64,000 nucleotides of DNA from an uncultured Oscillospiraceae bacterium (GCA_910584285.1 CAJTYK010000006.1:5463-69462), one strand, 5' to 3'. Positions 51,149 through 59,839 are shown, counted from the first letter of the stretch. Numbers and translations are program-made. Notes: generated by a model not told the origin, from the sequence alone.

Positions 51149-52528
51149 TCACAGGGTCAAGGGGTAATTTCCGGTGAAGCACCCGTCGCAGAAGCCACTG
51201 GCGGCGTCCGGGGCAATATGCTTCAGGGCATCCAGGCTCAAAAAGCCCAAGCTGTCCGCGCCGATCTGCGCTCGAATTTTTTCGATGGAATAGCGACAGG
51301 CAATAAGCTCCTCCCTGCTGGGAATGTCGGTGCCGAACCAGCAGGGGGAGATAAAGGGGGGCGCGGAGGAGCGCAGATGGATCTCCCTGGCTCCCGCCTC
51401 CCGCAGCAGGGCCACGATCTGCCGGGAGGTCGTGCCCCGGACGATGGAGTCATCCACCAGCACCACCCGCCGGCTCTCCACGCAGCTTTTCAGCGCCCCC
51501 AGCTTGATCCGCACTGCCTGCTCCCGGTGTTTCTGTCCGGGAGTAATGAAGGTGCGGCCGATATAGCGGTTTTTAACCAGCCCCACCCCGTAGGGGATGC
51601 CGGACTGCTGGGCATAGCCCATGGCGGCGTCCAGCCCGGAGTCCGGCACGCCGATGACCACGTCGGCTTCCACAGAATGCTCCCGGGCCAGCAGCCGGCC
51701 CGCCCGCCGCCGGGCCTCATGGACGGACTGGCCGCAGATCACAGAATCAGGGCGGGCGAAGTAAATGTATTCAAAAATGCACAGGTGCCCCTTGCCCTCA
51801 GCCGGCCGCTGGACGGTGCGAACCGCACCATCCTCCACCACCAGGATCTCGCCCGGCTCCAGCTCTCGTGCAAAGCTCGCGCCCACCGCGTCCAGGGCGC
51901 AGCTTTCGGAGGCAAATATCACCGCCGCCCCCCGCCGGCCCATGTAGAGGGGACGGAAGCCCCAGGGATCCCGGGCGGCCACCAGCTTCCGGGGGGACAT
52001 GACGATAAGAGACCATGCCCCCTGCAGCCCTGCCAGCGCCTGGCACACCGCCTCCTCCACGGAAGCGCAGTGAAGGCGGGCCTGGGCGATGGCGTAGGCG
52101 ATGAGCTCGGAATCGCTGCTGGTCTGGAAGATGGCCCCCTGGTACTCGAATCGGGTACGCAGTTCATCCGCATGGGGCAGGTTTCCGTTGTGGGCCAGGG
52201 CCAGGGTTCCCTTGACGTATTTCAAGGTCAGGGGTTGGGCGTTTTCCCGGCAGACGCCCCCCGCCGTGGAGTAGCGCACATGGCCCACCGCCGTCGTGCC
52301 GCCCAGTCCGTCCAGGATTTCCTCGGTAAACACGTCGCCCACCAAGCCCACATCCTTGTGGAAGGACAGCTCCCTGTCGTTGATGGCGGCGATGCCGCAG
52401 GACTCCTGCCCCCGGTGCTGGAGGGCGTACAGCCCATAGTAGGCGGTGCGGGCACAGTCTCCCGCCGGGTCATACACGCCAAATACGCCACACTCCTCAT
52501 GGGGATGCTCTGAGCAAATATCCATCAT
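51149..52528 (-). CDS. purF: Amidophosphoribosyltransferase
   Basis: 459 residues from the ATGATG at 52528. A short propeptide ends before Cys13 in EECGVFGVYD, the glutaminase nucleophile; YGLYALQHRGQES and the RYSTAG block follow. The PRPP loop is VVLVDDSIVRGTTSRQIV. C-terminal cysteines in FCDGCFTGNYPL and DAASGFC are compatible with the 4Fe-4S cluster of the Bacillus-type enzyme. It commits PRPP to purine synthesis. A hairpin with a T-run lies just before the start codon. Confidence 0.96.
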   Translation of the reverse strand: MMDICSEHPHEECGVFGVYDPAGDCARTAYYGLYALQHRGQESCGIAAINDRELSFHKDVGLVGDVFTEEILDGLGGTTAVGHVRYSTAGGVCRENAQPLTLKYVKGTLALAHNGNLPHADELRTRFEYQGAIFQTSSDSELIAYAIAQARLHCASVEEAVCQALAGLQGAWSLIVMSPRKLVAARDPWGFRPLYMGRRGAAVIFASESCALDAVGASFARELEPGEILVVEDGAVRTVQRPAEGKGHLCIFEYIYFARPDSVICGQSVHEARRRAGRLLAREHSVEADVVIGVPDSGLDAAMGYAQQSGIPYGVGLVKNRYIGRTFITPGQKHREQAVRIKLGALKSCVESRRVVLVDDSIVRGTTSRQIVALLREAGAREIHLRSSAPPFISPCWFGTDIPSREELIACRYSIEKIRAQIGADSLGFLSLDALKHIAPDAASGFCDGCFTGNYPLTL

Positions 52529-52541
52529 AAGCACTTCTCTC

Positions 52542-52575
52542 AAAAAGGCGAACGGGGCCCTTCTCAGGCCCCGTT
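52542..52575 (-). terminator. Terminator-like hairpin in the purF leader
   Basis: On the minus strand, AACGGGGCC (52567-52575) pairs with GGCCCCGTT (52551-52559) and is followed after CGCC by TTTTT, ending about 15 bases before the purF start. The whole leader is about 55 bases, too short for a purine riboswitch aptamer. Confidence 0.7.
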
Positions 52576-52588
52576 GTCTGTAGGTGCT

Positions 52589-52617
52589 ATTATATACGCT
52601 TTTTCACCTCAGTGCAA
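52589..52617 (-). promoter_or_regulatory. Sigma-A promoter of purF
   Basis: On the minus strand TTGCAC (52612-52617), 17-base spacer, TATAAT (52589-52594). Confidence 0.8.
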
Positions 52618-53093
52618 GTGCCATTCCCCACAAATGCCGTTCTGCCCTTATGTAGTGATCCCCAGCCGCTTCTCCAGCTCCGTCATCCCAAAGCAGAACC
52701 TTTCCCACGGTTCCAAGGTTGTCAGTGACAAATATTGTCACTGATAACATTGACAGTGAAAGCCTTATTGTTATGCTTGTCGCTCTTCTGAATGATGAGC
52801 TGGAGGTCGTTCCGGTTCAGCTTTGGCTTGTTCAGGATGTCGTCAAAGACACGTTCTCTTTTATTGCATCACAGCTCTCCGGCAAAATCAACCGAAAAAT
52901 TGGGTGGGAATATTCACTATTCCTGCCCCAGCTGCCCCAGCCTGTCAAAAACGGACTACCTGGGAAATGTCCAGACAGGCCGCAAAGCATAAAAGATAAG
53001 TACGTGAGATTAATTCTTGCAACGGACCGGATTATGTGCTAAATTTAACCTAAGCAAATTAGCGCTAAATATTAACAGAGAGAAGGAGCCGCT
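52618..53093. other. Gene-poor island edge with possible recombinase remnant and palindromes
   Basis: No convincing complete gene. On the minus strand from about 52860 to 52735 a short frame reads DDILNKPKLNRNDLQLIIQK and then ends, reminiscent of the C-terminal tail of large serine recombinases; this is weak. A perfect palindrome CAGTGACAA / TTGTCACTG sits at 52723-52743. A palindrome TTAGCGCTAA (53059-53068) and a weak promoter (TTGCAA 53017-53022, TAAATT 53040-53045) precede the TIR gene. A plus-strand open frame over 52719-53042 has no ribosome site and no recognisable domain. Confidence 0.4.
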
Positions 53094-54347
53094 ATGGACA
53101 ATCGAGATTCCTTACTGAGCAGAATTTCCAGCTGCATGACTGACCGCCCCTATGTTTTTATCAGCTATTCAAGCAAAGACAGCGAGGTTGTTTGGCAGGA
53201 TGTCCTAAATTTTCAAGAGAACGGATACAACGTATGGCTGGACAAAAAGAACCTGGATTGCACCAAGGAGTCATGGAAGAACGATGCGCTTACTGCCATC
53301 CAAGATCCGGACTGCAGGCTGATGGTGTTCTATCTCAGTGTCTCCTCTCTGCGCAGTCAGGCGTGTCTCAACGAGTTGCGGGAAACGATTTCAAAAGAAA
53401 CCTTGATTCTTCATGGACGCAATCACCCGGTCAGCTTTATTGCCGTTGAGGTGGAACCCGTTTGCAATATGCCGGAATATGTGGAGTACGCACGGGCGAA
53501 AGCCTATGAGGAGCTCGACAAACCTGCCTATGGGGAGCAAGCCAAGACAATATATAGTATTTTTGAGGAATTTTTTAATACGAACAATGAGCGCACCCGG
53601 ATTCCTTCCCGGGCCGGCGGCGAGCCGCCGGAGAACTACTATGCCGAAATCATGCGGCATTTCCCCGAGGAGACCCGGATTGTACCGTCAGCGGAGCGTC
53701 CCCCAAGTATCACCTCACCCGTTTCTCCGGCGCAGCCGGAGGAAACCTGGAGCGTACCGCCTGGGATGGAGGCGGTTCTGGAACGGGCCAAGTCGAATGA
53801 TGTTCCGGCAATGTGTGATATGGCCCAATATTATTTTGACCAGGGGGAGTGGGCGTCGTCCAGGGAGTGGCTGGAGCTTATTGACAAGCACAATAAGGAC
53901 AGCAAGCTTTACTATGCCGTTTACTATTGGAAAGCCTACTGCAGCTGGATGATTGCTAAGAAAACCGGCAGCTTGGAGGACTGGTGGTGCGCCTATGAAT
54001 GCAGCGAATGCGCCCAGTCTGGGCTGAAGTTGTTCCCGCAGCTTGTTAGCAGCGGAATTAGCAAAGAGAACGCTGACATGATTCGGGAGAAATCTCGCAA
54101 CGCCCTCCATACTCTCTTTGACAGTCTTCTGAACTTGGCGGAGCAGGGAGACCCGCAGAAGCAGTATGAATTGGCCTGCCAGTATCTGGACAACTGGGAG
54201 CGCGCCCTTAAATTTTGTGATGAGCTCAGACAGGGCAGCAGCTGTAGGATAGCGAGGAACCGTGCGCGCAAATGGCTGAGCAAAGCGGCGGAATCCGGAC
54301 ACGAGGGGGCCATTGCCCGCCTTTCCGAAGAAGGCTGGGAAACGTGA
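53094..54347 (+). CDS. TIR-domain protein with Sel1-like repeats (probable signalling NADase)
   Basis: 417 residues. The TIR domain covers about 18-150: RPYVFISYSSKDSEVVW (strand A and box 1), GYNVWLDKKNLD, SWKNDALTAIQDPDCRLMVF and SLRSQACLNELRE, where Glu94 occupies the position of the catalytic glutamate of TIR NADases. A Pro-rich linker (about 190-230) leads to Sel1/TPR-like helices (LERAKSNDVPAMCDMAQYYF, AEQGDPQKQYELACQYL, KAAESGHEGAIARLSEEG). Such proteins cleave NAD+ or make cyclic ADP-ribose-type signals in antiviral systems. It is convergent with a RyR-domain channel-like gene, and its GC content is lower than the housekeeping region. AGAAGGAG precedes the ATG. Confidence 0.85.
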   Translation: MDNRDSLLSRISSCMTDRPYVFISYSSKDSEVVWQDVLNFQENGYNVWLDKKNLDCTKESWKNDALTAIQDPDCRLMVFYLSVSSLRSQACLNELRETISKETLILHGRNHPVSFIAVEVEPVCNMPEYVEYARAKAYEELDKPAYGEQAKTIYSIFEEFFNTNNERTRIPSRAGGEPPENYYAEIMRHFPEETRIVPSAERPPSITSPVSPAQPEETWSVPPGMEAVLERAKSNDVPAMCDMAQYYFDQGEWASSREWLELIDKHNKDSKLYYAVYYWKAYCSWMIAKKTGSLEDWWCAYECSECAQSGLKLFPQLVSSGISKENADMIREKSRNALHTLFDSLLNLAEQGDPQKQYELACQYLDNWERALKFCDELRQGSSCRIARNRARKWLSKAAESGHEGAIARLSEEGWET

Positions 54348-54369
54348 TCTGATCAAAAGGGAAACAAGC

Positions 54370-54413
54370 AAAAAAAACGGACCACTCTTTTCCAAATGAG
54401 CGGTCCGTTTTTT
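54370..54413. terminator. Bidirectional terminator between the TIR and RyR genes
   Basis: AACGGACCACTC and GAGCGGTCCGTT arms with an A-run on the left and TTTTTT on the right. Confidence 0.9.
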
Positions 54414-54414
54414 G

Positions 54415-55845
54415 TCAGGGGGCAACGCCAAGCAGCACTCGGATGTTCTCCCGATCCTTTTCCCGGGCCGCTTCGGTCAGCTCCCCATAGGGAATCAGGT
54501 CGGGGTGGAGGCGAGCTGCCGGGTCCTTTTGGCCGTTTTCATTCGTGCCCCGCCTCCAGTTGCTCAAATAATGGTAGCGGCACCAGCGAATGTGCTCCAG
54601 CTCGGCCAGCAGCTCCATTTTGCCCGGGGGCAGCCGGTCCGCGTCGGCGGGTAAACCCATGAGCTTCAGCATTTCGAGGCGTATGTCATGGTAGTCGGCG
54701 CAGCTGACGTTGGAGTAGCGGGTAAAGGCGTCCAGCTTGTCCCACTCCGCTTCCCGATTCTGGCCGGTCTCCTCCACACCGTTGTAGATGTGGGCGTATC
54801 GCAGGTTGATACGCTTGGCCTGCATGAAAAGATCATCCTGCAAGATGTGCTCCGGACTCAGAGCGCGGTCCAGCCAGGGATACACCTCCAGCTTTCCAGC
54901 CTTGTCCAGCAGGACCAGGGCCGGGTCGCTGCCAAAGGCCACCACTTTGAGGTCGGGGGCGGCCAGTAGCAGATCCTGTGCCATAGCGGTCTGGTTTTCC
55001 TGGGGCAGCAGCAGAACCAGACAGGCTGTGCTCACCAGGTCCAGACTGTCCCACCAGGGTTCCTCGTGGACGGTGACAGAGTCGCTCCCCATCTGATCCA
55101 GCTGAGTATGGACGGCGGCAAACCGGGCGCCGCCGCCAAAGATATGGTATTCAATCGTCTGCTTGGGGTCGAAAATATTGTCAAGCAGGCCATAGTACAG
55201 CAGATTTTCCGCCAGCACCCCGTCCCCCAGCAGGACAACACTTAGATGATGTTCCCGCTCTGCGGAAGTGGAGTAAAGGCACTGCTCCTTCCAAAACAGC
55301 CGGGCGGCGGTTTCCTCTGGGCTGAACAGATGCAGCCTGGGAGAAGTGACCGACTGGGGACGCAAATCGGCGCATCGCAAGAACACGTCCGCCATCGGCT
55401 TTTCCTGGAGAATCTTGCGGCACAGCGTAAAGCTGTCCTCGTCCTCTCCCAGAAGAATATATTGGCGGGCGAGGAGCACCTCATCCGTCCCCTTGATCCC
55501 GCGCCTGCCCAGCCGCTCCAGTAACTGGGCCTGCTCCGCCTCCGGGCCGTAGACGGCCACGCCGTCTCCCGCCAGAAATCGCTCCAAACTGTGGAACCGG
55601 TCTCGGACAGCCCGCAGAGCCATCAAAATGCCGCTGGCGGTGGTAAGGGGGGACAGCCACCGGGCCAGTTCCGCCAACAGGTTGGGGGGCGTGTCACCGT
55701 AATTGAGAACGTACATACTGACGCAGCTGAACAGAGCGTCCTGCACCGGCTCCCCGTCTATGATCCACAGGCCCAGCATTCCCAGGATCAGCGGCAGAAG
55801 GAAAAACAGCAGCTTTCCCACCCGTCTCAAGGATTTGCTCATCAT
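54415..55845 (-). CDS. RyR-domain, channel-like membrane protein with TrkA-N-like region
   Basis: 476 residues. Two hydrophobic helices (about 10-29 and 62-80) flank DALFSCVSMYVLNYGDTPPN, a pore-loop-like segment with NYGD at 48-51 in place of the K+ filter GYGD. Residues about 93-330 are cytosolic with RCK/TrkA-N-like alternating strands (VAVYGPEAEQAQLLERL, LSVVLLGDGVLAENLLYYGL). The C-terminus is a clear RyR domain (about 405-470): LLAELEHIRWCRYHYLSNW, RLHPDLIPYGELTEAAREKD. RyR-TrkA proteins have been predicted as nucleotide-sensing effectors in conflict systems. A TIR gene is convergent with it. An ATG pair at 55845 starts the frame. Confidence 0.82.
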   Translation of the reverse strand: MMSKSLRRVGKLLFFLLPLILGMLGLWIIDGEPVQDALFSCVSMYVLNYGDTPPNLLAELARWLSPLTTASGILMALRAVRDRFHSLERFLAGDGVAVYGPEAEQAQLLERLGRRGIKGTDEVLLARQYILLGEDEDSFTLCRKILQEKPMADVFLRCADLRPQSVTSPRLHLFSPEETAARLFWKEQCLYSTSAEREHHLSVVLLGDGVLAENLLYYGLLDNIFDPKQTIEYHIFGGGARFAAVHTQLDQMGSDSVTVHEEPWWDSLDLVSTACLVLLLPQENQTAMAQDLLLAAPDLKVVAFGSDPALVLLDKAGKLEVYPWLDRALSPEHILQDDLFMQAKRINLRYAHIYNGVEETGQNREAEWDKLDAFTRYSNVSCADYHDIRLEMLKLMGLPADADRLPPGKMELLAELEHIRWCRYHYLSNWRRGTNENGQKDPAARLHPDLIPYGELTEAAREKDRENIRVLLGVAP

Positions 55846-55976
55846 TGATTGCCCCCTTTGTACTGTTATTGCAGTATAGCAGGAAAAGCTGCCGTTGACA
55901 ACCGGCAGATCAATAAATGCCCATTCCGCTAACGTGTACGGGCAATTGCAGAAAATGCTCTGCCATCAAATAGCGA

Positions 55977-56255
55977 TTAACCAAGCTTTCGTTTGCATAC
56001 GGCGTAGTCAAGCGCCGGCGCAGTCTCAACTTCAAAAGTTGGTTTTACCTTATTATGGGTGGTGAACGGCTTGGCGTCCAGCCAGTCCAGCCAGTGGCGT
56101 TCGTTGGGGCTGCCGTCCCACACCCCACCGAAGTCGCCCGTGACGATCACATAGTCATCCTTGGCCAGCTCTGTCTGCTCGTAGAAGATTTCCTTTTTGA
56201 ACCGACTGAAATCGCCGTGAAGGTCGCCTGTGATAAATATCGCCATTTGGCTCAC
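55977..56255 (-). pseudogene. Truncated calcineurin-like metallophosphoesterase
   Basis: The N-terminal part of a phosphoesterase is intact: FITGDLHGDFSRFKKEIFY, DDYVIVTGDFGGVWDGSPNE, HWLDWLDAKPFTT. The family continues with the GNHE metal-binding motif, but here the frame runs instead into an unrelated 26-residue tail and stops after 92 residues. The metal site is therefore incomplete. It is the last same-strand segment of the island operon. The first codon is GTG; a downstream ATG at 56246 is also possible. Confidence 0.75.
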
Positions 56256-56346
56256 CGCTTTCTTCTGGCCTTCATTTTATGCCCCTCCCTGCTTATCTGC
56301 CGGCACAAATGGGCCGCGATCATGTGCCTCGCGGCCAAGACAAAAT

Positions 56347-57066
56347 TCAGAACAGTTTTAACTGTCTGCTGCTATACGATTGATCTCGAACGGGGATAGA
56401 CGTGGTCATTCCAGGGAGACACAAAATATTCTTTGATTCGGAGCCAACTGCAATATTCGTACACCCTTCGTTGCGCACAAGCAATGACTTGATCCCCTCG
56501 GATATGTGATAGGGTTCCAGCCGGGCCCACGCAGGGAAGAAGGGGATGGCGAAGAAGCGGATGTCCGCACTGCCGGTTTTTTCGGTCTCCCGGCAAGTAC
56601 TGCGGATCAGGTATGAATCCTGAAACATCCCCGAATGGATCTCGACCGAGGCGTCATGGATCTGGGCGTCCGTCCCCATCCAAAGGGCTGACAAAATGGA
56701 CGTGCTCACAATACGCATAAAAAGCGTGCCCGGGCTTATGCGCGACCGCAGCTCGGCTTTCTCTGTCCTGGAGGCCTCCTCGCTGGCCCGGGCGCACTGC
56801 GCCCAAAAGTCCGCCGGAAGGCCTAACTGCTCCAGGTCTAACGTCTCCGCTTCATGAGCCCTGGGGCTCCTCTCCCTCATTTGCAGGTGATAGATGCTTC
56901 CGGAGAAGGTCTCTATCCGAAGAACGTCTCCCGCCTGCTCCGCACGGCAGATCCGAGACGTGTGGATATTGGCTCCCTCCGCCAGCCTCATGTGGTCCGA
57001 CACGATCCCGACGCCCAGGGGGACGCCCTGCTCCAGGACCAGATCCCATTGAAACAACGTCAGCAT
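56347..57066 (-). CDS. Unrecognised 239-residue island protein
   Basis: 239 residues from ATG 57066, which has a perfect AAAGGAGG 6-9 bases upstream. The N-terminal half has an all-beta character (LGVGIVSDHMRLAEGANIHT, RIETFSGSIYHLQM) and the middle a helix rich in Glu/Arg (CARASEEASRTEKAELRSRI). No membrane helix, signal peptide or known motif is visible. It lies 22 bases after the phosphoesterase gene 57089-57634 and should be co-transcribed. Function unknown. Confidence 0.7.
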   Translation of the reverse strand: MLTLFQWDLVLEQGVPLGVGIVSDHMRLAEGANIHTSRICRAEQAGDVLRIETFSGSIYHLQMRERSPRAHEAETLDLEQLGLPADFWAQCARASEEASRTEKAELRSRISPGTLFMRIVSTSILSALWMGTDAQIHDASVEIHSGMFQDSYLIRSTCRETEKTGSADIRFFAIPFFPAWARLEPYHISEGIKSLLVRNEGCTNIAVGSESKNILCLPGMTTSIPVRDQSYSSRQLKLF

Positions 57067-57088
57067 AGCGCGCCTCCTTTCCGATCCT

Positions 57089-57634
57089 CTATATTTCCCT
57101 GGGGCAGCGCCCCTTCTCCCAAAAGGCCAGCAGTTCCTCGATGCTGACAGGGGCCATGGCCTGGGCGTCCACCCCCACATCCAGCCGCGCTACGCCCATC
57201 TTTCGGTTACCCTCATTGTAAAGCGGGCCGTTGTGCTGGTGCCCATGGAGCTGGAATGCCCCCCGGTCCATCCCGTTCCAGCTGAGCAGCGGGTAATGGC
57301 ACAGGATGAACCACTGCTCCCGGTGCTGGAGCTCATAGTAGTCCTTGCTCCACAGGAAGTGCTCCTGGTGAAAGGAGGCCCGGTTCACATAGCTGTCGTG
57401 ATTCCCCCGGATCAGGTATTTACGCCCCTGGAGCCGCTCCAGGAGCGCATTTGCGACTCCAGGCCCCTTCAGGGTGAAATCGCCCAGAATATAGATCTCA
57501 TCCTCGGGGAAGACCCTGCTGTTCCAGTTCTCCACCAACGCCTCATCCATCTCATCCACCGTTCGGAACGGGCGGTTTTCGAATTGGATCACATTTCTGT
57601 GCCCAAAGTGGGTATCTGCGGTAAAGAAAATCAT
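57089..57634 (-). CDS. Calcineurin-like metallophosphoesterase
   Basis: 181 residues from ATG 57634 (GAGGGGG upstream). All metal-ligand motifs of the family are present: FTADTHFGHRNVI, YILGDFTLKG, LIRGNHDSYVN, LCHYPLLSW and LHGHQHNG. It is expected to hydrolyse phosphodiester or phosphomonoester bonds with two bound metals; the short form resembles phage- and plasmid-borne phosphoesterases. Its presence in the island operon suggests a nucleotide- or nucleic-acid-directed role, but that is inference. Confidence 0.9.
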   Translation of the reverse strand: MIFFTADTHFGHRNVIQFENRPFRTVDEMDEALVENWNSRVFPEDEIYILGDFTLKGPGVANALLERLQGRKYLIRGNHDSYVNRASFHQEHFLWSKDYYELQHREQWFILCHYPLLSWNGMDRGAFQLHGHQHNGPLYNEGNRKMGVARLDVGVDAQAMAPVSIEELLAFWEKGRCPREI

Positions 57635-57675
57635 GGCGTCCCCCTCATTTTGTGTGTGGTACGGCGATGCCTCGG

Positions 57676-58338
57676 TCAGCCGTCCCCGTGGATTTCCAGG
57701 AAAAACCGTCCGAAATCCACCGGGGCCGGCCGCTCCATATCCCGTTCGGCTTCCGCCATGGTCTGGAAGGAACGGTCGGGATAGTAAAGGCTGTTTGCCA
57801 GAATGTCCGGTTCTTTTCTTATGATCATGTGCGGATAGCCCCAGAACGAAACCTCCCAGTAGTTCATCCACAGTCCGTCAAAAAAGGGATTGGGCGTCCT
57901 CGGACGCTTGATCTGGAGCTTTACACAGCGAATCAACCGCTTTTCAGGCACTTCCGGCTCTGGATCCTCCAGATAGACCGCGTCCACCCGTATCCCGTCC
58001 ATAGCAATATCGTCCTCAAAGCCCCAGATATTACAAAATCGGTACGTCAGAGGCCCGCATTCCCAGCCGCGCTTCCCAAGGAGCCTTACGGGGCTGAGCA
58101 GGGGCTTCGGCTCCTCAAACTGAAGCTGGACGTTCCCCGGCCCCCGCCCGGAGAGGTACTCGTCCATGGCGGCAAGGCAGCGCCCTGCCTCCTCCCGGTT
58201 CCGGCTGGTGAGGGAGCGTTCATAGAGCAGCCGGATATTCTCCGCGGTGTCATAGTAGTCGACCTCTGAGTCACAGAAGGCGGGGATCGCGTAATCGGGC
58301 ACACGCACCTTGTAAAACTTATCCTGGCTGATGTTCAT
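57676..58338 (-). CDS. Unrecognised 220-residue island protein
   Basis: 220 residues from ATG 58338 (GAAAGGAAC upstream). The N-terminus NISQDKFYKVRVPDYAIPAF is followed by helices (AENIRLLYERSLTSRNREEA) and a C-terminal region with aromatic-rich strands (WMNYWEVSFWGYPHMIIRK). The order resembles an alpha/beta protein without recognisable catalytic motif. It overlaps the upstream 96-residue gene by 20 bases, so they are coupled. Function unknown. Confidence 0.7.
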   Translation of the reverse strand: MNISQDKFYKVRVPDYAIPAFCDSEVDYYDTAENIRLLYERSLTSRNREEAGRCLAAMDEYLSGRGPGNVQLQFEEPKPLLSPVRLLGKRGWECGPLTYRFCNIWGFEDDIAMDGIRVDAVYLEDPEPEVPEKRLIRCVKLQIKRPRTPNPFFDGLWMNYWEVSFWGYPHMIIRKEPDILANSLYYPDRSFQTMAEAERDMERPAPVDFGRFFLEIHGDG

Positions 58339-58609
58339 GTTCGGTTCCTTTCCTCGGCGTTTCCGAGAGCATGAACTCCATGCAGGGCAAAAAATTCAGT
58401 TTGCCCGCGGACGGGTCAGCAAGCCCGGACTCGCCGTAAAATTCCGATTCGATCACCCCAACGCCGTACAGGTAGAGCGGGTCAAAGCTGTGGGGGACCT
58501 GTTCTATGAAGCGGAAGTTCTGGTACTTCAACGTCTCTTGCCTGCAAATGGACACCCTGTCAATCCGGGAGCAGTACCGGCGGATCACACCAAATGTGAT
58601 GGGGTTCAT
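58319..58609 (-). CDS. Unrecognised 96-residue island protein
   Basis: 96 residues from ATG 58609 with GGAGGATATTCG directly upstream. It contains three cysteines (CSRIDRVSICRQE, LPCMEF) and a run of aromatic residues (FDPLYLYGVGVIESEFYG). No known family. The 20-base overlap with the next gene and the strong ribosome site support it as real. Confidence 0.65.
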   Translation of the reverse strand: MNPITFGVIRRYCSRIDRVSICRQETLKYQNFRFIEQVPHSFDPLYLYGVGVIESEFYGESGLADPSAGKLNFLPCMEFMLSETPRKGTEHEHQPG

Positions 58610-58627
58610 CGAATATCCTCCTTCCTG

Positions 58628-58678
58628 CCGGCGCGGGAATAGCGGGGACGCCTGTCCCCCGCAGCTTCCCCGCGCCGG
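58628..58678. repeat. Strong intercistronic hairpin in the island operon
   Basis: Outer arms CCGGCGCGGGAA and TTCCCCGCGCCGG and an inner pair GCGGGGAC / GTCCCCCGC form a long stem in the 93-base gap between the 378- and 96-residue genes. No T-run follows, so it is more likely an mRNA-stabilising or REP-like element than a terminator. Confidence 0.7.
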
Positions 58679-58702
58679 TTTGACATTTATGCAGCTTTCC
58701 TC

Positions 58703-59839
58703 TTATTCCGGGAAATCCTCCGGCGGCTCCGGGGCAGGCGCTGTCTGCGGATCCTGCCAGTTCCAGTTCGGACCAGACGGCAGTGAGTTGATGCTCACGC
58801 CTTCCGAGTTTGCCTCTTTCACGTTGCCTTCGCCCGACTCCAGATGCGGCGCTTCCGGCACAGCCGATGCGTCTGCCCCATCCGGCTCATCTTCGATGTC
58901 CAGAAATTCCTTCAGCTTGCCGCTCATCAGTGGACGTGCCCGTTTTTTCGGCGCAGAATACGTTTCCCCTTCAGGCGGCAGACCGGGCAGCGCGGTGGCA
59001 CACTGATTCGCTGCGTCCTGTGTGCGGGATTCCTTGAGCCTTTGAAGGTCATATATAACCCGTTCTCCCCAGTTGGTAAATGAGACGGTTCTCGCCCGCT
59101 GTATTATTTGACCATCCCGATAATCCGTCCGGTTAAAACACAGGGTTACCCAGTCCCCGGCCTGCCCCGTGACGTAAATCTCATAGTCCGGGACCGGCTC
59201 CGGAACATCCATCATCAGCGTCTTTCGTTTGCCATTGACTGACACCTGCTCCACCTGCTGCACAATGGCGCTGCCGTCTCGGACGATGAAGCTGCGGCCT
59301 GCATAGGCGTCAGATTCCCCGTTGCAGATATTCAGCCGTCGCCATCCGTTCCCGTCCCAGACCTCCGCGGACTTCAGCGCCTGCTCAGGGTTGGAGCTGA
59401 TGGTGAGCAGCACCTTCTTTTTCTCCCGCTGGGGGGCGTTCTCGTCCAGCCGGAGCATGGTGCCGGCCTGTACGGTAAACTTGCCCAGAAGGGTGTCCAC
59501 CCGCAGGGGAATAGCCCCGAAATTGGCCACCACGATGGGCGCCACGGGGCCGTCGATCTGCCGGATATAGCCGCTGGGGCGATCTCGGAGGAAGACGTAG
59601 TGCCCTTCCCCAGCTTGAACGTCCAAAACGTCCAGGCCCGCTCTGTCATTCTGGAACTGCGCGTCCAACTCCAGGGACCGGCCGTCCTGCCAGCGGTACG
59701 TATAGGCGTTGCGCTTGTGGGTATCACGTCCGAGGGAGCCCATTTGCCGCGGATTCACAGTGCCTGTGTAGACAGCCAGTTCCCCCTCCTGGATCCCCAC
59801 TTGCGACAGTTCCTTATCCTGGTAGCTGAAATAGTTCAT
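58703..59839 (-). CDS. Unrecognised 378-residue island protein, shared N-G-L-V-G motif
   Basis: 378 residues; the start at 59839 overlaps the preceding stop as ATGA. Beta-rich throughout. A segment near residue 100 (IVVANFGAIPLRVDTLLG then FTVQAGTMLRLDE) shares the N-x-G-x3-L-x-V pattern with four other proteins of this island, and VSVNGKRKTLMMDVPEPV is another strand-rich part. The C-terminal 70 residues are low in structure (Pro/Glu/Ser-rich, ending NWNWQDPQTAPAPEPPEDFP). No known family; possibly a structural or binding protein. Confidence 0.7.
   Translation of the reverse strand: MNYFSYQDKELSQVGIQEGELAVYTGTVNPRQMGSLGRDTHKRNAYTYRWQDGRSLELDAQFQNDRAGLDVLDVQAGEGHYVFLRDRPSGYIRQIDGPVAPIVVANFGAIPLRVDTLLGKFTVQAGTMLRLDENAPQREKKKVLLTISSNPEQALKSAEVWDGNGWRRLNICNGESDAYAGRSFIVRDGSAIVQQVEQVSVNGKRKTLMMDVPEPVPDYEIYVTGQAGDWVTLCFNRTDYRDGQIIQRARTVSFTNWGERVIYDLQRLKESRTQDAANQCATALPGLPPEGETYSAPKKRARPLMSGKLKEFLDIEDEPDGADASAVPEAPHLESGEGNVKEANSEGVSINSLPSGPNWNWQDPQTAPAPEPPEDFPE

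Noticed and set aside
52529..52620. Purine riboswitch before purF
   Set aside because: The leader is only about 55 bases and shows no aptamer core; only a terminator hairpin is present.
52719..53042. Open frame of 107 codons before the TIR gene
   Set aside because: No ribosome site, no recognisable domain, and codon use unlike neighbouring genes; the stretch is better described as remnant sequence.
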